NCBI GenBank assembly: GCA_018657625.1
Contig: JABHWU010000051.1
Location: 1 to 52,310 of the forward strand
DNA from: Deltaproteobacteria bacterium
GTDB taxonomy: Bacteria; SAR324; XYD2-FULL-50-16
DNA: 52,310 nucleotides
Direction of reading: 5' to 3'
Shown here: positions 8,857 through 18,039 of the stretch, piece by piece
How positions within the stretch are numbered: position 1 is the stretch's first letter
How the letters are laid out: every line of letters begins with the position of its first letter
Translations under genes and position numbers: made by a program
The notes under the pieces: model-generated
Databases searched by the model: none
Told to the model about the DNA's origin: nothing
Seen by the model: the letters and a program-made list of their open reading frames with translations, nothing else

Positions 8857-9164
8857 ATTTTCCAAAAAAATTACATTTTAAAACCAATATTGATAAAAAT
8901 ATGTTACATTTCTTAGATTAGCGAGGGCACAATATGTTTGACAAGCGTAGAGACTTTAAACTTGAAAAAACATAGACTTGTTTAAATATTAAAAATGATT
9001 TAGCCTTAGTGATCAAACAAATCTATTTACAGATGCTTTATAATCAATTTATTGTCTTATCTTGCCTTTAAATTTCAATCATAAGAAATTTTTTAGTTTT
9101 TTCTCAAACTAACATGAATATAGACAACCAAGTATTATATCAAAAAATATTGGGGGCTTTTTAA

Positions 9165-11264
9165 ATGATTTCATTTTTAAAAAGAAGAGGATTTCGTTTT
9201 GGTATTCTGGAAATTTTTGTACCACTGATCATAATTACGGTATTTATCATTGTCACCAATTTTTATTATCGTTCTTCCCAGGCTCTGTTGAGTTTATCAG
9301 ATCAAATCGTAAACGAACTGTCTCAGAAAGTAATTGAACGTACCATCAATTTTCTAGATCCCGCTTCAACCAGTGCTTTATTAACCGCTCATGAAGTTAG
9401 GGAATTTGATACTATTAAAGATGAAGCAGAACTACTGGATTATATGTGGCAACATATTGTTCATTCACCCCAGATCTTTTCATTATATGTTGCAGATACC
9501 TATGGTAATTTCATTCAAGCACGCAGAACGCCGGAATTCGCGACACGCGTCATTAATCGTCGTTTAACGGATCCCAATGAAACATGGCACTATAGAAACG
9601 AAGATTATTCTATTCATAAATCCAATCAAAAAGTACCTCAGTACGATCCCAGATTTCGCCCCTGGTACAACAACACGGAAAAGGAATTAAAAATATACTG
9701 GTCAGATATGTATATATTTTCTTCTACAGGTCAGCCGGGTATTACTGCCAGTTACCCTGTTGTCAGGGAAAAAGGTCTCATACAGGCAATTATTGGTGCT
9801 GATATCACATTGGCAGAATTATCCACTTTTCTGTCTAAACAGAAAGTCAGTGAGAATGGCATCGTATTTATTAGCAATGAAAAAGATGATATTATTGCTT
9901 ATCCGGATATTAATAAAGTTGTCATCAAGGACAAAAATGGTACCTATCGGTCAGCGAAGGTAAATGAGCTAGATTCCATTTGGATTAAAGATGCCTATGT
10001 AACACATAAAAAGAAGCAACTTAACAAATCAATCAGTGAAACGTCTGGTGAAAGATATGTTACGACAGTCACTGCTTTTCCCGGATCATTTGGCAAACGA
10101 TGGAAAATTATTACGGTTATCCCTGAAAAGGATTTATTAGGATCTGTCTATAAGATGATAATAGAGTCTATTGCTATTTCTATATTAATCCTTCTGATAT
10201 CCATTATAATTGTCGGTTATTTTTCAGGGCGAATTTCCAAGCCAATTGTTGAACTGACCCAACAAACGGAATTGATAAAGAATTTTCATCTTGAATCTGT
10301 AAAAAACGTCACCTCACGTTTCAAAGAAATTCAGTTAATGAATGAAGCAATTCAGCATATGAACCAGGGATTAAAAGCTTTTAAAAAATACATCCCTTCA
10401 GAATTAGTTCGACAACTGGTTCAGCAAGGAAAAGACGCAAAATTAGGAGGGGAGAAAAAAGAGTTAACGCTTTTCTATAGTGAAATTATCGATTTCTTTA
10501 AAATATCAGAACAACTACCACCAGACAGACTTACCATCCATCTTTCCGAGTACATGGAGCATATCAGTCTGCTGATTATGGATAATCAAGGAACGATTGA
10601 TAAGTTTATTGAAGATCAGGTTAAAGCATTCTGGGGAGCGCCGGTTGACTTACCGGACTCTCCCTTAAAAGCGTGTCAAACAGCCCTAAATTGTGTCAAA
10701 GAAATCAAAATACTCAATGAAAAATGGCAAAGAGCTGGAAAACCGGAACTCAATACTAATTTTGGGATTCATACTGGACCGCTAGTGGTTGGTAATGTCG
10801 GTTCAAATGACCGCATGGACTATACTGTTATTGGTCACAGTGTCAGAGTATGTAATCGTATTCTTAAACTAAATGATGTTTTTGGAACGCAAATCATTAT
10901 CAGTGAAAATACATATCAACAAGTTAAGAATTATTTTATTTGCCGTCCCTTAGAAGTGATTTCCAATCGGGATAGTAATACCAAATCATTATTTCTTTAT
11001 GAATTAATCGCAGATCGCAATCAAGCGATTGACCCAGGGAAAAAAGAATTTATCAAAGCATTTGAAGCAGGCTTCGAAGCCTATTTAGCCAAAAAATGGA
11101 GTGAAGCAAGTAGCCAATTTATAAACCTGCAAAAAAAATTCCCTGAGGATAAATCCCTTTCTATTTATATTAATCGCTGCCAGTATTTTTATCAAAATCC
11201 AGATCAGATACCAGCGGACTGGGATGGTTCCATGATTTTAAACCCTAAGAAAACGATTGGATAA
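9165..11264 (+). CDS. dCache receptor with adenylate/guanylate cyclase-like domain (altered active site)
   Basis: A 699-residue membrane receptor. Helix 1 spans about residues 15-33; an extracytoplasmic dCache sensor with the DPRFRPWY signature at 161-168 follows; helix 2 is at 332-353; a HAMP-like linker precedes a class III nucleotide cyclase domain at about 432-590; the tail from 620 looks helical, TPR-like. Cyclase motifs are recognisable (KFIEDQVKAFWGAP, GIHTGPLVVGNVGS, YTVIG). However, the first metal Asp is Glu440 (YSEI for FSDI), the base-specifying Asp is His558, and the transition-state Asn is Arg561; Lys480, Asp484 and Arg565 remain. It may have altered specificity or be degenerate. 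Preceded by a strong GGGGG ribosome site. The window also encodes a kinase with a cyclic-nucleotide-binding domain. Confidence 0.88.
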   Translation: MISFLKRRGFRFGILEIFVPLIIITVFIIVTNFYYRSSQALLSLSDQIVNELSQKVIERTINFLDPASTSALLTAHEVREFDTIKDEAELLDYMWQHIVHSPQIFSLYVADTYGNFIQARRTPEFATRVINRRLTDPNETWHYRNEDYSIHKSNQKVPQYDPRFRPWYNNTEKELKIYWSDMYIFSSTGQPGITASYPVVREKGLIQAIIGADITLAELSTFLSKQKVSENGIVFISNEKDDIIAYPDINKVVIKDKNGTYRSAKVNELDSIWIKDAYVTHKKKQLNKSISETSGERYVTTVTAFPGSFGKRWKIITVIPEKDLLGSVYKMIIESIAISILILLISIIIVGYFSGRISKPIVELTQQTELIKNFHLESVKNVTSRFKEIQLMNEAIQHMNQGLKAFKKYIPSELVRQLVQQGKDAKLGGEKKELTLFYSEIIDFFKISEQLPPDRLTIHLSEYMEHISLLIMDNQGTIDKFIEDQVKAFWGAPVDLPDSPLKACQTALNCVKEIKILNEKWQRAGKPELNTNFGIHTGPLVVGNVGSNDRMDYTVIGHSVRVCNRILKLNDVFGTQIIISENTYQQVKNYFICRPLEVISNRDSNTKSLFLYELIADRNQAIDPGKKEFIKAFEAGFEAYLAKKWSEASSQFINLQKKFPEDKSLSIYINRCQYFYQNPDQIPADWDGSMILNPKKTIG

Positions 11265-11489
11265 GGTAGTTCACTGCTGGAAACAGTGATTCAAGAGTTA
11301 ACTGAATAGTTACAAGTCTTTTATTAAAATTACAACTATTTAGTTATCATATTGTTTTATTTATCATTATTTATCATTCTAATTTTTCATTGTATAATAT
11401 ACACGAATTCATTATCGTATTATGATTCTAAATGTTTTTAAATGAGATTGTACAGCACTATTCCGAGTAAACTTTTCCCTGTATTTATC

Positions 11490-12848
11490 ATGATTTCCCA
11501 GAGTGTTGAAAAAGCCATAATTCCCAACGATTATGAAGCTGAACAGGCTGTTTTAGGGTCCATCATTTATGATAACGAAACCATTAATGATGTTATCAGT
11601 ATCCTGACACCAACTTCTTTCTACACACCCTCCCATCAACATATTTATCGAGCCATGATGGAGTTGGTTGACCTAAAGCAACCCATCGATGAATTACTAC
11701 TGGGAGATCAATTGAAGTCATTGAACCAGTTGGAAGAGGTTGGAGGATATGCCTATTTGGCAACGCTTCAGGATTGCGTTCCCGGGTCAGGAAACACGAT
11801 CTATTATGCCAAAATCATAAAGGAACATGATTTACTCCGCCAATTAATAGCAACAACATCTGACATTGCCAGAAAAAGCCGGGATCCCGATTCCAGTATC
11901 ACAGAATTACTAGTTGAGGCAGAAGGTAAGATCGCTGAAATTGCTACCAGGACCAGTGATAAAAACTATAAGCATATTAAGGATGTTATTAAAACCAGTT
12001 TTGAACGACTGGAAAAAATATCAGAAAGTAAAAGTGAAATCACCGGCCTTCCGAGTGGTTTTACTGACCTTGATAAGATGACATCAGGTTTTCAGGATTC
12101 TGATTTGATCATCCTGGCAGCACGCCCTTCAATGGGGAAAACGACCTTAGCCTTAAATATGGCTAAATATGCCGCTACACATTCTGAAAAAAATGGTGCA
12201 GTTGTGATTTTCAGTCTTGAAATGTCAAAAGAACAACTTGCCATGCGCCTACTAACTTCTGAAGCAAAAATAGATAGCAGCAGAGTTCGAAGTGGTAATC
12301 TGGAACAGGGAGACTGGGATAAATTATCCATGGCAACAGATATTCTCTCTGCCGCGCCTATCTATATCAACGATTCATCAAATTTAAACCCTCTGGAATT
12401 GGTTACCATTAGTAAGCAACTTCATAAAGAATACGAACATGGGCTTTCCCTAATTATTGTGGACTATTTGCAATTAATGCGCAGCGCCAGACAGAATGTC
12501 CCCCGGGAACAGGAAATCGCTGAAATATCCAGAACTTTAAAAGGACTGGCTAAAGAGTTAAACGTTCCTGTGATTGGGCTGTCCCAGCTCAACCGGGCTT
12601 TGGAAAACAGGAGTGATAAACGACCTTTAATGGCCGACTTAAGGGAATCCGGAGCCATTGAACAGGATGCAGATATTATCATATTCATCTATCGTGATGA
12701 AGTATATAATGAAGATACGCCAGACCCGGGGATCGCTGAAATTATTATTGCAAAGCATCGAAATGGTCCAGTGGGAAACCTTAAGTTGGTTTTTCTCGGC
12801 AAACATACAGTATTTGCAAACCATACTTCACGTCAGCCCAATGAGTGA
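11490..12848 (+). CDS. dnaB: Replicative DNA helicase DnaB
   Basis: RecA-fold hexameric helicase that unwinds DNA at the replication fork. The N-terminal domain starts NDYEAEQAVLGSIIYDNE; Walker A is AARPSMGKTT (about residue 210), then SLEMSKEQLAMRL, Walker B LIIVDYLQLM, LSQLNRALENR, the DLRESGAIEQDADIIIFIYR arginine-finger region, and AKHRNGPVG. The ATG at 11490 gives 452 residues, the normal length; an in-frame ATG at 11442 would add 16 residues with no family match. Neither has a strong ribosome site. No intein interrupts the Walker A region. It overlaps the dciA-like gene by 8 bases (ATGAGTGA), and rsmA follows, so the three form one operon. Confidence 0.96.
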   Translation: MISQSVEKAIIPNDYEAEQAVLGSIIYDNETINDVISILTPTSFYTPSHQHIYRAMMELVDLKQPIDELLLGDQLKSLNQLEEVGGYAYLATLQDCVPGSGNTIYYAKIIKEHDLLRQLIATTSDIARKSRDPDSSITELLVEAEGKIAEIATRTSDKNYKHIKDVIKTSFERLEKISESKSEITGLPSGFTDLDKMTSGFQDSDLIILAARPSMGKTTLALNMAKYAATHSEKNGAVVIFSLEMSKEQLAMRLLTSEAKIDSSRVRSGNLEQGDWDKLSMATDILSAAPIYINDSSNLNPLELVTISKQLHKEYEHGLSLIIVDYLQLMRSARQNVPREQEIAEISRTLKGLAKELNVPVIGLSQLNRALENRSDKRPLMADLRESGAIEQDADIIIFIYRDEVYNEDTPDPGIAEIIIAKHRNGPVGNLKLVFLGKHTVFANHTSRQPNE

Positions 12849-13338
12849 TACAGATTTTAAAGAAATTAATATCCACAAAGCAAAACCGTTGATTGAAAAA
12901 GTACTGACTGATAATAAATTACAGGATGTCATTTTTTTCAATCAAATTGTACGCAATTGGGAAATTATCGTGGGAAAACCTTTGGCCGGAAAAACCAATC
13001 CCAATAAACTGCAATATAAAACCTTATCTGTTTTAGTTGAAGATGCTGCTTATGCCCAACATTTAAAATATTTTGAAGATAAAATACTTGAGTTAATTTC
13101 ATCACCTGAAATTTGTGATGTAAATCGAGTTTTGAAAATCATTTTCCGAGTTGGTAAAATTAAGCCGGTTAAGATTCCAGAAAAAGAACTTGAGAAAACA
13201 CAAAATATAAAAAATAAAATTCCCACCCTACTTCAAAAACAAGCTGATAAATGTGCTGAAAGCATCCATGATCAGGATTTAAAAACATCATTCTCCCGAT
13301 TGATGGCCAAAACTTTAAATAAAAAATCGAATCCATGA
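12841..13338 (+). CDS. dciA: DUF721/DciA family helicase loader
   Basis: A 165-residue protein whose first 100 residues fit the DUF721 (DciA) domain: LIEKVLTDNKLQDVIFFNQI, then VRNWEIIVGKPLAGKTNP with the conserved tryptophan, YKTLSVLVEDAAYAQHLKYF, and ILKIIFRVGKIKP. DciA assists DnaB loading in bacteria lacking DnaC/DnaI. The ATG at 12841 lies inside the dnaB stop region; a longer open frame from 12658 runs antiparallel to nothing and is only dnaB in another frame. The C-terminal 60 residues are basic and probably disordered. Coupled translation with dnaB strongly supports the assignment. Overlap with rsmA is 4 bases (ATGA). Confidence 0.82.
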   Translation: MSDTDFKEINIHKAKPLIEKVLTDNKLQDVIFFNQIVRNWEIIVGKPLAGKTNPNKLQYKTLSVLVEDAAYAQHLKYFEDKILELISSPEICDVNRVLKIIFRVGKIKPVKIPEKELEKTQNIKNKIPTLLQKQADKCAESIHDQDLKTSFSRLMAKTLNKKSNP

Positions 13339-14144
13339 AAAAAAACAAACCCTTTGCCAGAAAAAGGTTTGGTCAGAATTTTCTCATCTGTGACTATGTT
13401 ATTGATGAGATATTACATGCTGCTCATTTGAAACCTGCAGATCATATCATTGAAATTGGACCCGGTCGGGGAGCCTTGACGCAAGCCATCTTAAAATCAG
13501 ATATTTCATTAACTGCCATAGAGATAGACAGGGACTTAACTTCGGATTTAAAAATACGGTTTTTAGGTTTAGTTCATTTCAATTTAGTAGAGGGGGATAT
13601 TTTAAAAATGGATTGGTCAGAAATCATGGAAGTACACCGGTCTTATAAATTAATTGCTAACTTACCCTATAATATATCTACCCCCCTGTTTTTTAAAATT
13701 ATTTCCAGTCGGCAACAATTTTCATCCATTACGATCATGGTTCAAAAAGAGGTAGCAATCAGACTAATGCATAATGGAAGTGGAAAAAATCTAAAAAATT
13801 ATGGAATTTTATCAGTGATTGCAGATACCTTATTTGAAATTAATCTAATTTGTGATGTTCCAGCTACCTGTTTTAATCCGGCACCAAAAGTGGCTTCAGC
13901 GGTTATTCAATTAATACCTAAGAAGATCACTATTCCAGAAGAAACCGCCTTTTTTACACTGGTTAAGAAAATGTTTAACCATCGTAGAAAACTATTATTA
14001 TCATCCTTGAGAAAAAACCAACCTGAAATATTGAAAAAACTTTCACTGTCAACTATGAAAAAATTGGAAAATATTCGGCCTGAAAACCTCTCTCCAACCG
14101 ATTTATTGGAAATTCATCTGGAGAGTTTAAATATTCAATCTTAA
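13335..14144 (+). CDS. rsmA: 16S rRNA dimethyladenosine transferase RsmA (KsgA)
   Basis: A 269-residue methyltransferase that dimethylates two adjacent adenines near the 3' end of 16S rRNA. RKRFGQNFLICD is the family N-terminus; the SAM-binding motif is IIEIGPGRGALTQAI (residues 37-51), with the acidic loop AIEIDRDL and the catalytic NLPYNIS at about 108-114. The C-terminus carries the HRRKLLLSSLRK segment typical of KsgA. It overlaps the previous gene by 4 bases (ATGA), indicating translational coupling. It appears complete. The region up to 14188 shows no clear terminator hairpin before the convergent amidase gene. Confidence 0.96.
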   Translation: MKKNKPFARKRFGQNFLICDYVIDEILHAAHLKPADHIIEIGPGRGALTQAILKSDISLTAIEIDRDLTSDLKIRFLGLVHFNLVEGDILKMDWSEIMEVHRSYKLIANLPYNISTPLFFKIISSRQQFSSITIMVQKEVAIRLMHNGSGKNLKNYGILSVIADTLFEINLICDVPATCFNPAPKVASAVIQLIPKKITIPEETAFFTLVKKMFNHRRKLLLSSLRKNQPEILKKLSLSTMKKLENIRPENLSPTDLLEIHLESLNIQS

Positions 14145-14188
14145 AACCGAAAAAATGAAAACTGGAAAAGAGACCAGGCTGGAACGTA

Positions 14189-15913
14189 TCAACTCTCATT
14201 AAAATAACCTTCCACTGATTCAGCAATTGATTTTGCGACCTGCTGGCGAAATGAATCTTTTAACAATTTATTTCTGTCATTTTTATTATTTAAATTACCA
14301 ACCTCTACCAAAACTGAGACTGGCACTTTGCTATAGCGCAAAACTGCCGGTAGTGTTCGTATCCCTTTACGGTAATAATAACCCCTGACAGCAAAGGATT
14401 TATGAACATTCAATTTGTTTTTCCTGAATGACTGTATCACTTTTTCCCCGAACTTTTTGCTGGATTTTGCGTTATTGATACCTTCTTTGAAATAATAACG
14501 AATACTTTTTTGATATTCCTTCCTTATACGATAAACACGATTGCTTTTTTTAAATTCAGGAACCCGCAGGCGGTAATCCGGATAATATACCGTGGCGCCA
14601 CTTAAAGCACTGTGCAAAGCATCTCCATGGATACTAATCAAAATTATATTTGATTTGGGAATTTTTTTTTGATTGATCAACTGCTGATACAAATGATTAA
14701 TCAGATAAACGCGCATATTAATACCGGCCTTCGCACTTCTAATATTGTAACGGGGGTGAACCAAAATCAATTCATCTTCATCTTTTTTTACAGCGAGTCT
14801 GGCAATGGGTTTTTCCTGGTTGGGATCTAATAATATGGGATAAGTATTGATACGCTTTTGCTTTAACAGATCTTTTACTCTTAAACTGATATCATAAACC
14901 GTTTCATCCTCAAATATATATTTCTTTTTACCGATTTTTTTGGTGGCACCAGGGTCCAGTCCACCATGTCCGGCATCTAAAATGACATATAAAGGTTGTT
15001 CTTTTTGTGGTTGAACGGTTTCGATGACTTCATCTGGTTGCGTTTCTTCCGGTACATCCTTTTTTCCAGGAGCTGGTTCTGTTTCCAATACGTCCTGTAT
15101 CAAAAAAGATTCGCTAATCCACTCAATAGGAATTTTCAATTCCATGTTCACCTGGATGATATGTGCATTTTTTATCCGATTAATATCTAATATTTTTTTG
15201 GCCAGGGCATTCACATCGTCAGCCAGAGTCCTTCCTGTAAATCTCACAATCACTGAGGAATAAAGACTTTCCCCTTTTCTAAGCCGATAATAAGCAAAGG
15301 CTTTATCCAAAGGACCTTTATTATATAAAGGGGATTTAACCTGATAAGGTTGTAAATTTAATTCCGAATTAATCCAATTCCAGGGAATCAGGACAGTGTC
15401 TCCAATACTTAAAGATCTTCCCTGATTAGAAAGTTTATTGTAGTTGATCAGTTGATTCGGTGTAATTTTTGATTGAGCAAACACCCCGGATATCAAACTG
15501 ATGGTTTCTCCGGGATATTTTACCCGATGCGCCCAACCATTTGCTTCACTGCTATCATTTGAAAACAGTGCTCTCAGCGCAATCCCCTGAATTCTAGAGT
15601 TTAAGGCTCTGTAAGGAAATTCAACAAATCGACCAATTCTCAGTGGTTTGTTTTTATTATATTTTTCTATTTTTCTAAAGTTTTGTTTCCAGTTTCTTAA
15701 GGTCCAACTCGCAAAACGATAAACACCATCACCTTTACGCGGTTGTAATTGAATTCGAATTTTTTGTTCAGAAAATGCAACCTGAATTTTCTGACGATCG
15801 CCAAAAGTGTATGTTTTAAATGGATTACCAATGCAAACTAGCGGGACAAGATAAGTTATCGCTACTAAAATGCTAATTTTATATTTCAATCCAGAAAACT
15901 CAAATCTATTCAT
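14189..15913 (-). CDS. N-acetylmuramoyl-L-alanine amidase with LysM-like region
   Basis: An exported cell-wall hydrolase of the Amidase_3 family, which cleaves between MurNAc and the peptide stem. From the ATG at 15913 (MNRFEFSGLKYKISILVAIT) a signal peptide is followed by two LysM-like stretches (VKYPGETISLISGVFAQSK...IGDTVLIPW, then YRLRKGESLYSSVIVRFTGR...), a Pro/Glu-rich linker (ETEPAPGKKDVPEETQPDEV), and the catalytic domain. Zinc ligands are in ILDAGHGGLDPGA, FEDETVYDISLRV and ISIHGDA; the catalytic glutamate is in VLVEVGNLNNKND. A longer frame starts at 15982, but its first 23 residues precede the signal peptide. An internal region rich in basic residues (HPRYNIRS...QKSIRYYFKEG) extends the catalytic domain relative to AmiC. 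Confidence 0.9.
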   Translation of the reverse strand: MNRFEFSGLKYKISILVAITYLVPLVCIGNPFKTYTFGDRQKIQVAFSEQKIRIQLQPRKGDGVYRFASWTLRNWKQNFRKIEKYNKNKPLRIGRFVEFPYRALNSRIQGIALRALFSNDSSEANGWAHRVKYPGETISLISGVFAQSKITPNQLINYNKLSNQGRSLSIGDTVLIPWNWINSELNLQPYQVKSPLYNKGPLDKAFAYYRLRKGESLYSSVIVRFTGRTLADDVNALAKKILDINRIKNAHIIQVNMELKIPIEWISESFLIQDVLETEPAPGKKDVPEETQPDEVIETVQPQKEQPLYVILDAGHGGLDPGATKKIGKKKYIFEDETVYDISLRVKDLLKQKRINTYPILLDPNQEKPIARLAVKKDEDELILVHPRYNIRSAKAGINMRVYLINHLYQQLINQKKIPKSNIILISIHGDALHSALSGATVYYPDYRLRVPEFKKSNRVYRIRKEYQKSIRYYFKEGINNAKSSKKFGEKVIQSFRKNKLNVHKSFAVRGYYYRKGIRTLPAVLRYSKVPVSVLVEVGNLNNKNDRNKLLKDSFRQQVAKSIAESVEGYFNES

Positions 15914-16196
15914 AATATTTTTTTTAATCATTCGCTTTTTAAACCAGTGTCCAGTCATAAAGCATTTTAACCTTCCTGACAACTCACTGTCACATTTATG
16001 TTAATCAGAATAGATAAATCAGGCATTTATAAAACCGTATATCATTCTTTCAAAATTGCAACCCAAACAATCCATACTATTTAATAGAGCGAATATATAT
16101 TTTTGACTTTTTCTTTTATTCATTTATATTGACTAAAGTTTATTTATTAAAAAGCTTTGGAATATTTGTAATAAACTCCTACCGATTAAAGATATT

Positions 16197-16925
16197 ATGA
16201 CAAAAAAATTGTACGTACTGGACAGTTACCTGAAGGAATTTCAAGGAGAAGTTAGCACTATTGAACCAGCTGAAAAGGCAATTATACTAGATCAATCTGC
16301 TTTTTTCCCGGGAGGTGGTGGGCAACCTTTTGATACAGGTAGTATAGCAACAGAAGCTAGTGTATTCCCAATCCATAAAGTTAAAATCAGGGGAAATCAA
16401 ATTTTACACTATACACATAAGAATCTACCGAACATCGGTGAAAAAATAACCGGGAAAATCGATTGGATCAGACGATATCAACTGATGCGAACCCATTCAG
16501 CCATGCATATTTTATGTGGTGTGGTCTGGAGAGATTACCAGGCCAAAGTTACCGGTGGAAATATGGAACCTTTAAAAGCAAGAATGGATTTTGAATTTGA
16601 ATCGTTTAGCGCCGATCTGGTTAAAGAAATCGAAATAAAGATAAATGCTGAAGTCAAAAAAAACCTGGTGGTAAATATACAGATACTTCCCCGAACAGAA
16701 GCATTTAAGATTCCTGATCTTATTCGAACCAAGATAAATTTACTCCCGGAAAGCCTAAAAGAAATTCGGACAATTGAAATTGAAGGTTTAGATCTTCAGG
16801 CTGATGGTGGCACCCATGTAAAACATTTGAGCGAAGTGGGCGCCATTCGTATCACTAAACATAAAAGCAAAGGAAAAATTAATAAAAGAATGGAAGTGGA
16901 ACTTGATCCACAATCAACAATTTGA
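16197..16925 (+). CDS. AlaX-like alanyl-tRNA editing protein
   Basis: A 242-residue free-standing editing domain related to the alanyl-tRNA synthetase editing module. It hydrolyses Ser- or Gly-tRNA(Ala). FFPGGGGQPFDTGSI is the family's glycine-rich motif, and the zinc site HxxxH is THSAMHIL. The second zinc half-site, usually Cys-x-x-x-His, reads ADGGTHV: Asp takes the place of the cysteine. Length fits AlaX-M. It is followed by a hairpin overlapping the stop codon and then by two MITE-like repeats. The start has a weak ribosome site (AAAG). Confidence 0.88.
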   Translation: MTKKLYVLDSYLKEFQGEVSTIEPAEKAIILDQSAFFPGGGGQPFDTGSIATEASVFPIHKVKIRGNQILHYTHKNLPNIGEKITGKIDWIRRYQLMRTHSAMHILCGVVWRDYQAKVTGGNMEPLKARMDFEFESFSADLVKEIEIKINAEVKKNLVVNIQILPRTEAFKIPDLIRTKINLLPESLKEIRTIEIEGLDLQADGGTHVKHLSEVGAIRITKHKSKGKINKRMEVELDPQSTI

Positions 16926-16949
16926 AAATATCTTATTTTGAAGATATTT
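16926..16949 (+). terminator. Hairpin directly after the AlaX-like gene
   Basis: Nine-base arms AAATATCTT and AAGATATTT enclose a 6-base loop, immediately after the TGA. It is AT-only at the base and followed by ATCAATTTT, so termination is plausible but unproven. Confidence 0.5.
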
Positions 16950-16972
16950 ATCAATTTTATAATCATTACTAA

Positions 16973-17112
16973 CAAGTGTTCGAACGAAAATGCCATTATT
17001 GTATATCTAACCGGTAATTGGGGGACACGTAACTGTCGGGTATTTAACTGTTTAAGCCTTTGCTAAAAATTGTACATGTCCCCAAATTACCTACTTTTCG
17101 TTCAGACATTAA
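16973..17112 (+). repeat. MITE-like element, copy 2
   Basis: A 140-bp element: left end CAAGTGTTCGAACGAAAAT, internal GGTAATTGGGGGACACGTAA, right core GTACATGTCCCCAAATTACC, right end TTTTCGTTCAGACATTAA. The two ends and the two internal cores are inverted repeats, so the single strand can fold into a long imperfect hairpin. Directly abuts copy 3 head to tail with no bases between. Confidence 0.9.
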
Positions 17113-17252
17113 TTAGTGTCTGGCCGAGAATAACTTTGTTTGCTAATGATCCGGTAATCTGGGTACACGTAACAATCTGATATCTAAAAGATTAAACCTT
17201 TACTAAAAAGTGTACATGTCCCCAAATTACCTACTTTTCGTTCAGACACTAA
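17113..17252 (+). repeat. MITE-like element, copy 3
   Basis: A 140-bp element with ends TTAGTGTCTGGCCGAGAATA and TTTTCGTTCAGACACTAA, in tandem with copy 2 and in the same orientation. The left end carries the GGCCGAGAAT variant shared with copies 1 and 4, whereas copies 2, 7 and 8 have GAACGAAAAT, showing at least two left-end subtypes with one right-end type. Confidence 0.92.
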
Positions 17253-17328
17253 CTAAATTATATTTCCTTCCAGATTTATTGAATCATCAACCAACTGGAT
17301 TTTTTTCAAAAACTTTAAAATTATTACA

Positions 17329-18039
17329 ATGCTAGGTACAATTGTTAATGTGATCGCAATTTTAGTTGGATCACTGTCAGGAAACTTCCTTGGCAATAAA
17401 ATGCCTGAAAGATTAAAACAGACCCTATTGAATGCTTTAGGATTATCAACCTTAATTCTGGGAATTCACATGGGAATTAAAAGTGATAACCTGTTAATAG
17501 TTATGGGCAGTTTATTGCTGGGTGGTATCATCGGAGAAGGTTTAAAACTGGATGATAAGTTAAATTGGTTAGGCCAAAAATTAGAACAACGTTTATCGAA
17601 TGGTGATCAAACAGAGAATAAGATCAGTAAAGCCTTTGTAACTGCAACCCTGGTATTTTGTATAGGCCCCTTGGCTATTATCGGTGCTATTTTAGATGGA
17701 CTAACCGGTAATTCCATGCCTTTGTTTATAAAAAGCATCCTGGATGGATTTGCGGCTTTTGCTTTTAGTGCCAGTTTAGGAATCGGTGTGATTTTATCAG
17801 CAATTCCCGTGTTTTTATATCAGGGGAGCATCAGCCTATCATCCATATATTTTCAAAACTATATGAGTACCATTACTGAACAATCGCAGGGCATTATTGA
17901 ACTATCTGCGACTGGTGGTGTAATGATTATAGGTTTAGGGATTACATTATTGGGCCTTAAAGAGATCCGAATCGCCGTTTTCTTACCGGCGATTGGTCTA
18001 GCACCATTAATAGTTAAAATATTGGAATTAATTAATTAG
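17329..18039 (+). CDS. DUF554 membrane protein (YqgA-like)
   Basis: A 236-residue inner-membrane protein of the DUF554 family. It starts MLGTIVNVIAILVGSLSGNF and has the family-typical GGIIGEGLKLDDKLNWLG loop, the helical segment FCIGPLAIIGAILDGLTGN, and FAFSASLGIGVILSAIPVF. Function of the family is unknown; transport is often suggested. The stop codon TAG (18037-18039) lies within the left end of MITE-like copy 4, so insertion has fixed or altered the C-terminus. No ribosome site is obvious before ATG 17329. Confidence 0.85.
   Translation: MLGTIVNVIAILVGSLSGNFLGNKMPERLKQTLLNALGLSTLILGIHMGIKSDNLLIVMGSLLLGGIIGEGLKLDDKLNWLGQKLEQRLSNGDQTENKISKAFVTATLVFCIGPLAIIGAILDGLTGNSMPLFIKSILDGFAAFAFSASLGIGVILSAIPVFLYQGSISLSSIYFQNYMSTITEQSQGIIELSATGGVMIIGLGITLLGLKEIRIAVFLPAIGLAPLIVKILELIN

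Noticed and set aside
12658..12840. N-terminal extension of the DciA-like frame
   Set aside because: This part overlaps dnaB in another frame, and the DUF721 similarity starts after the ATG at 12841.
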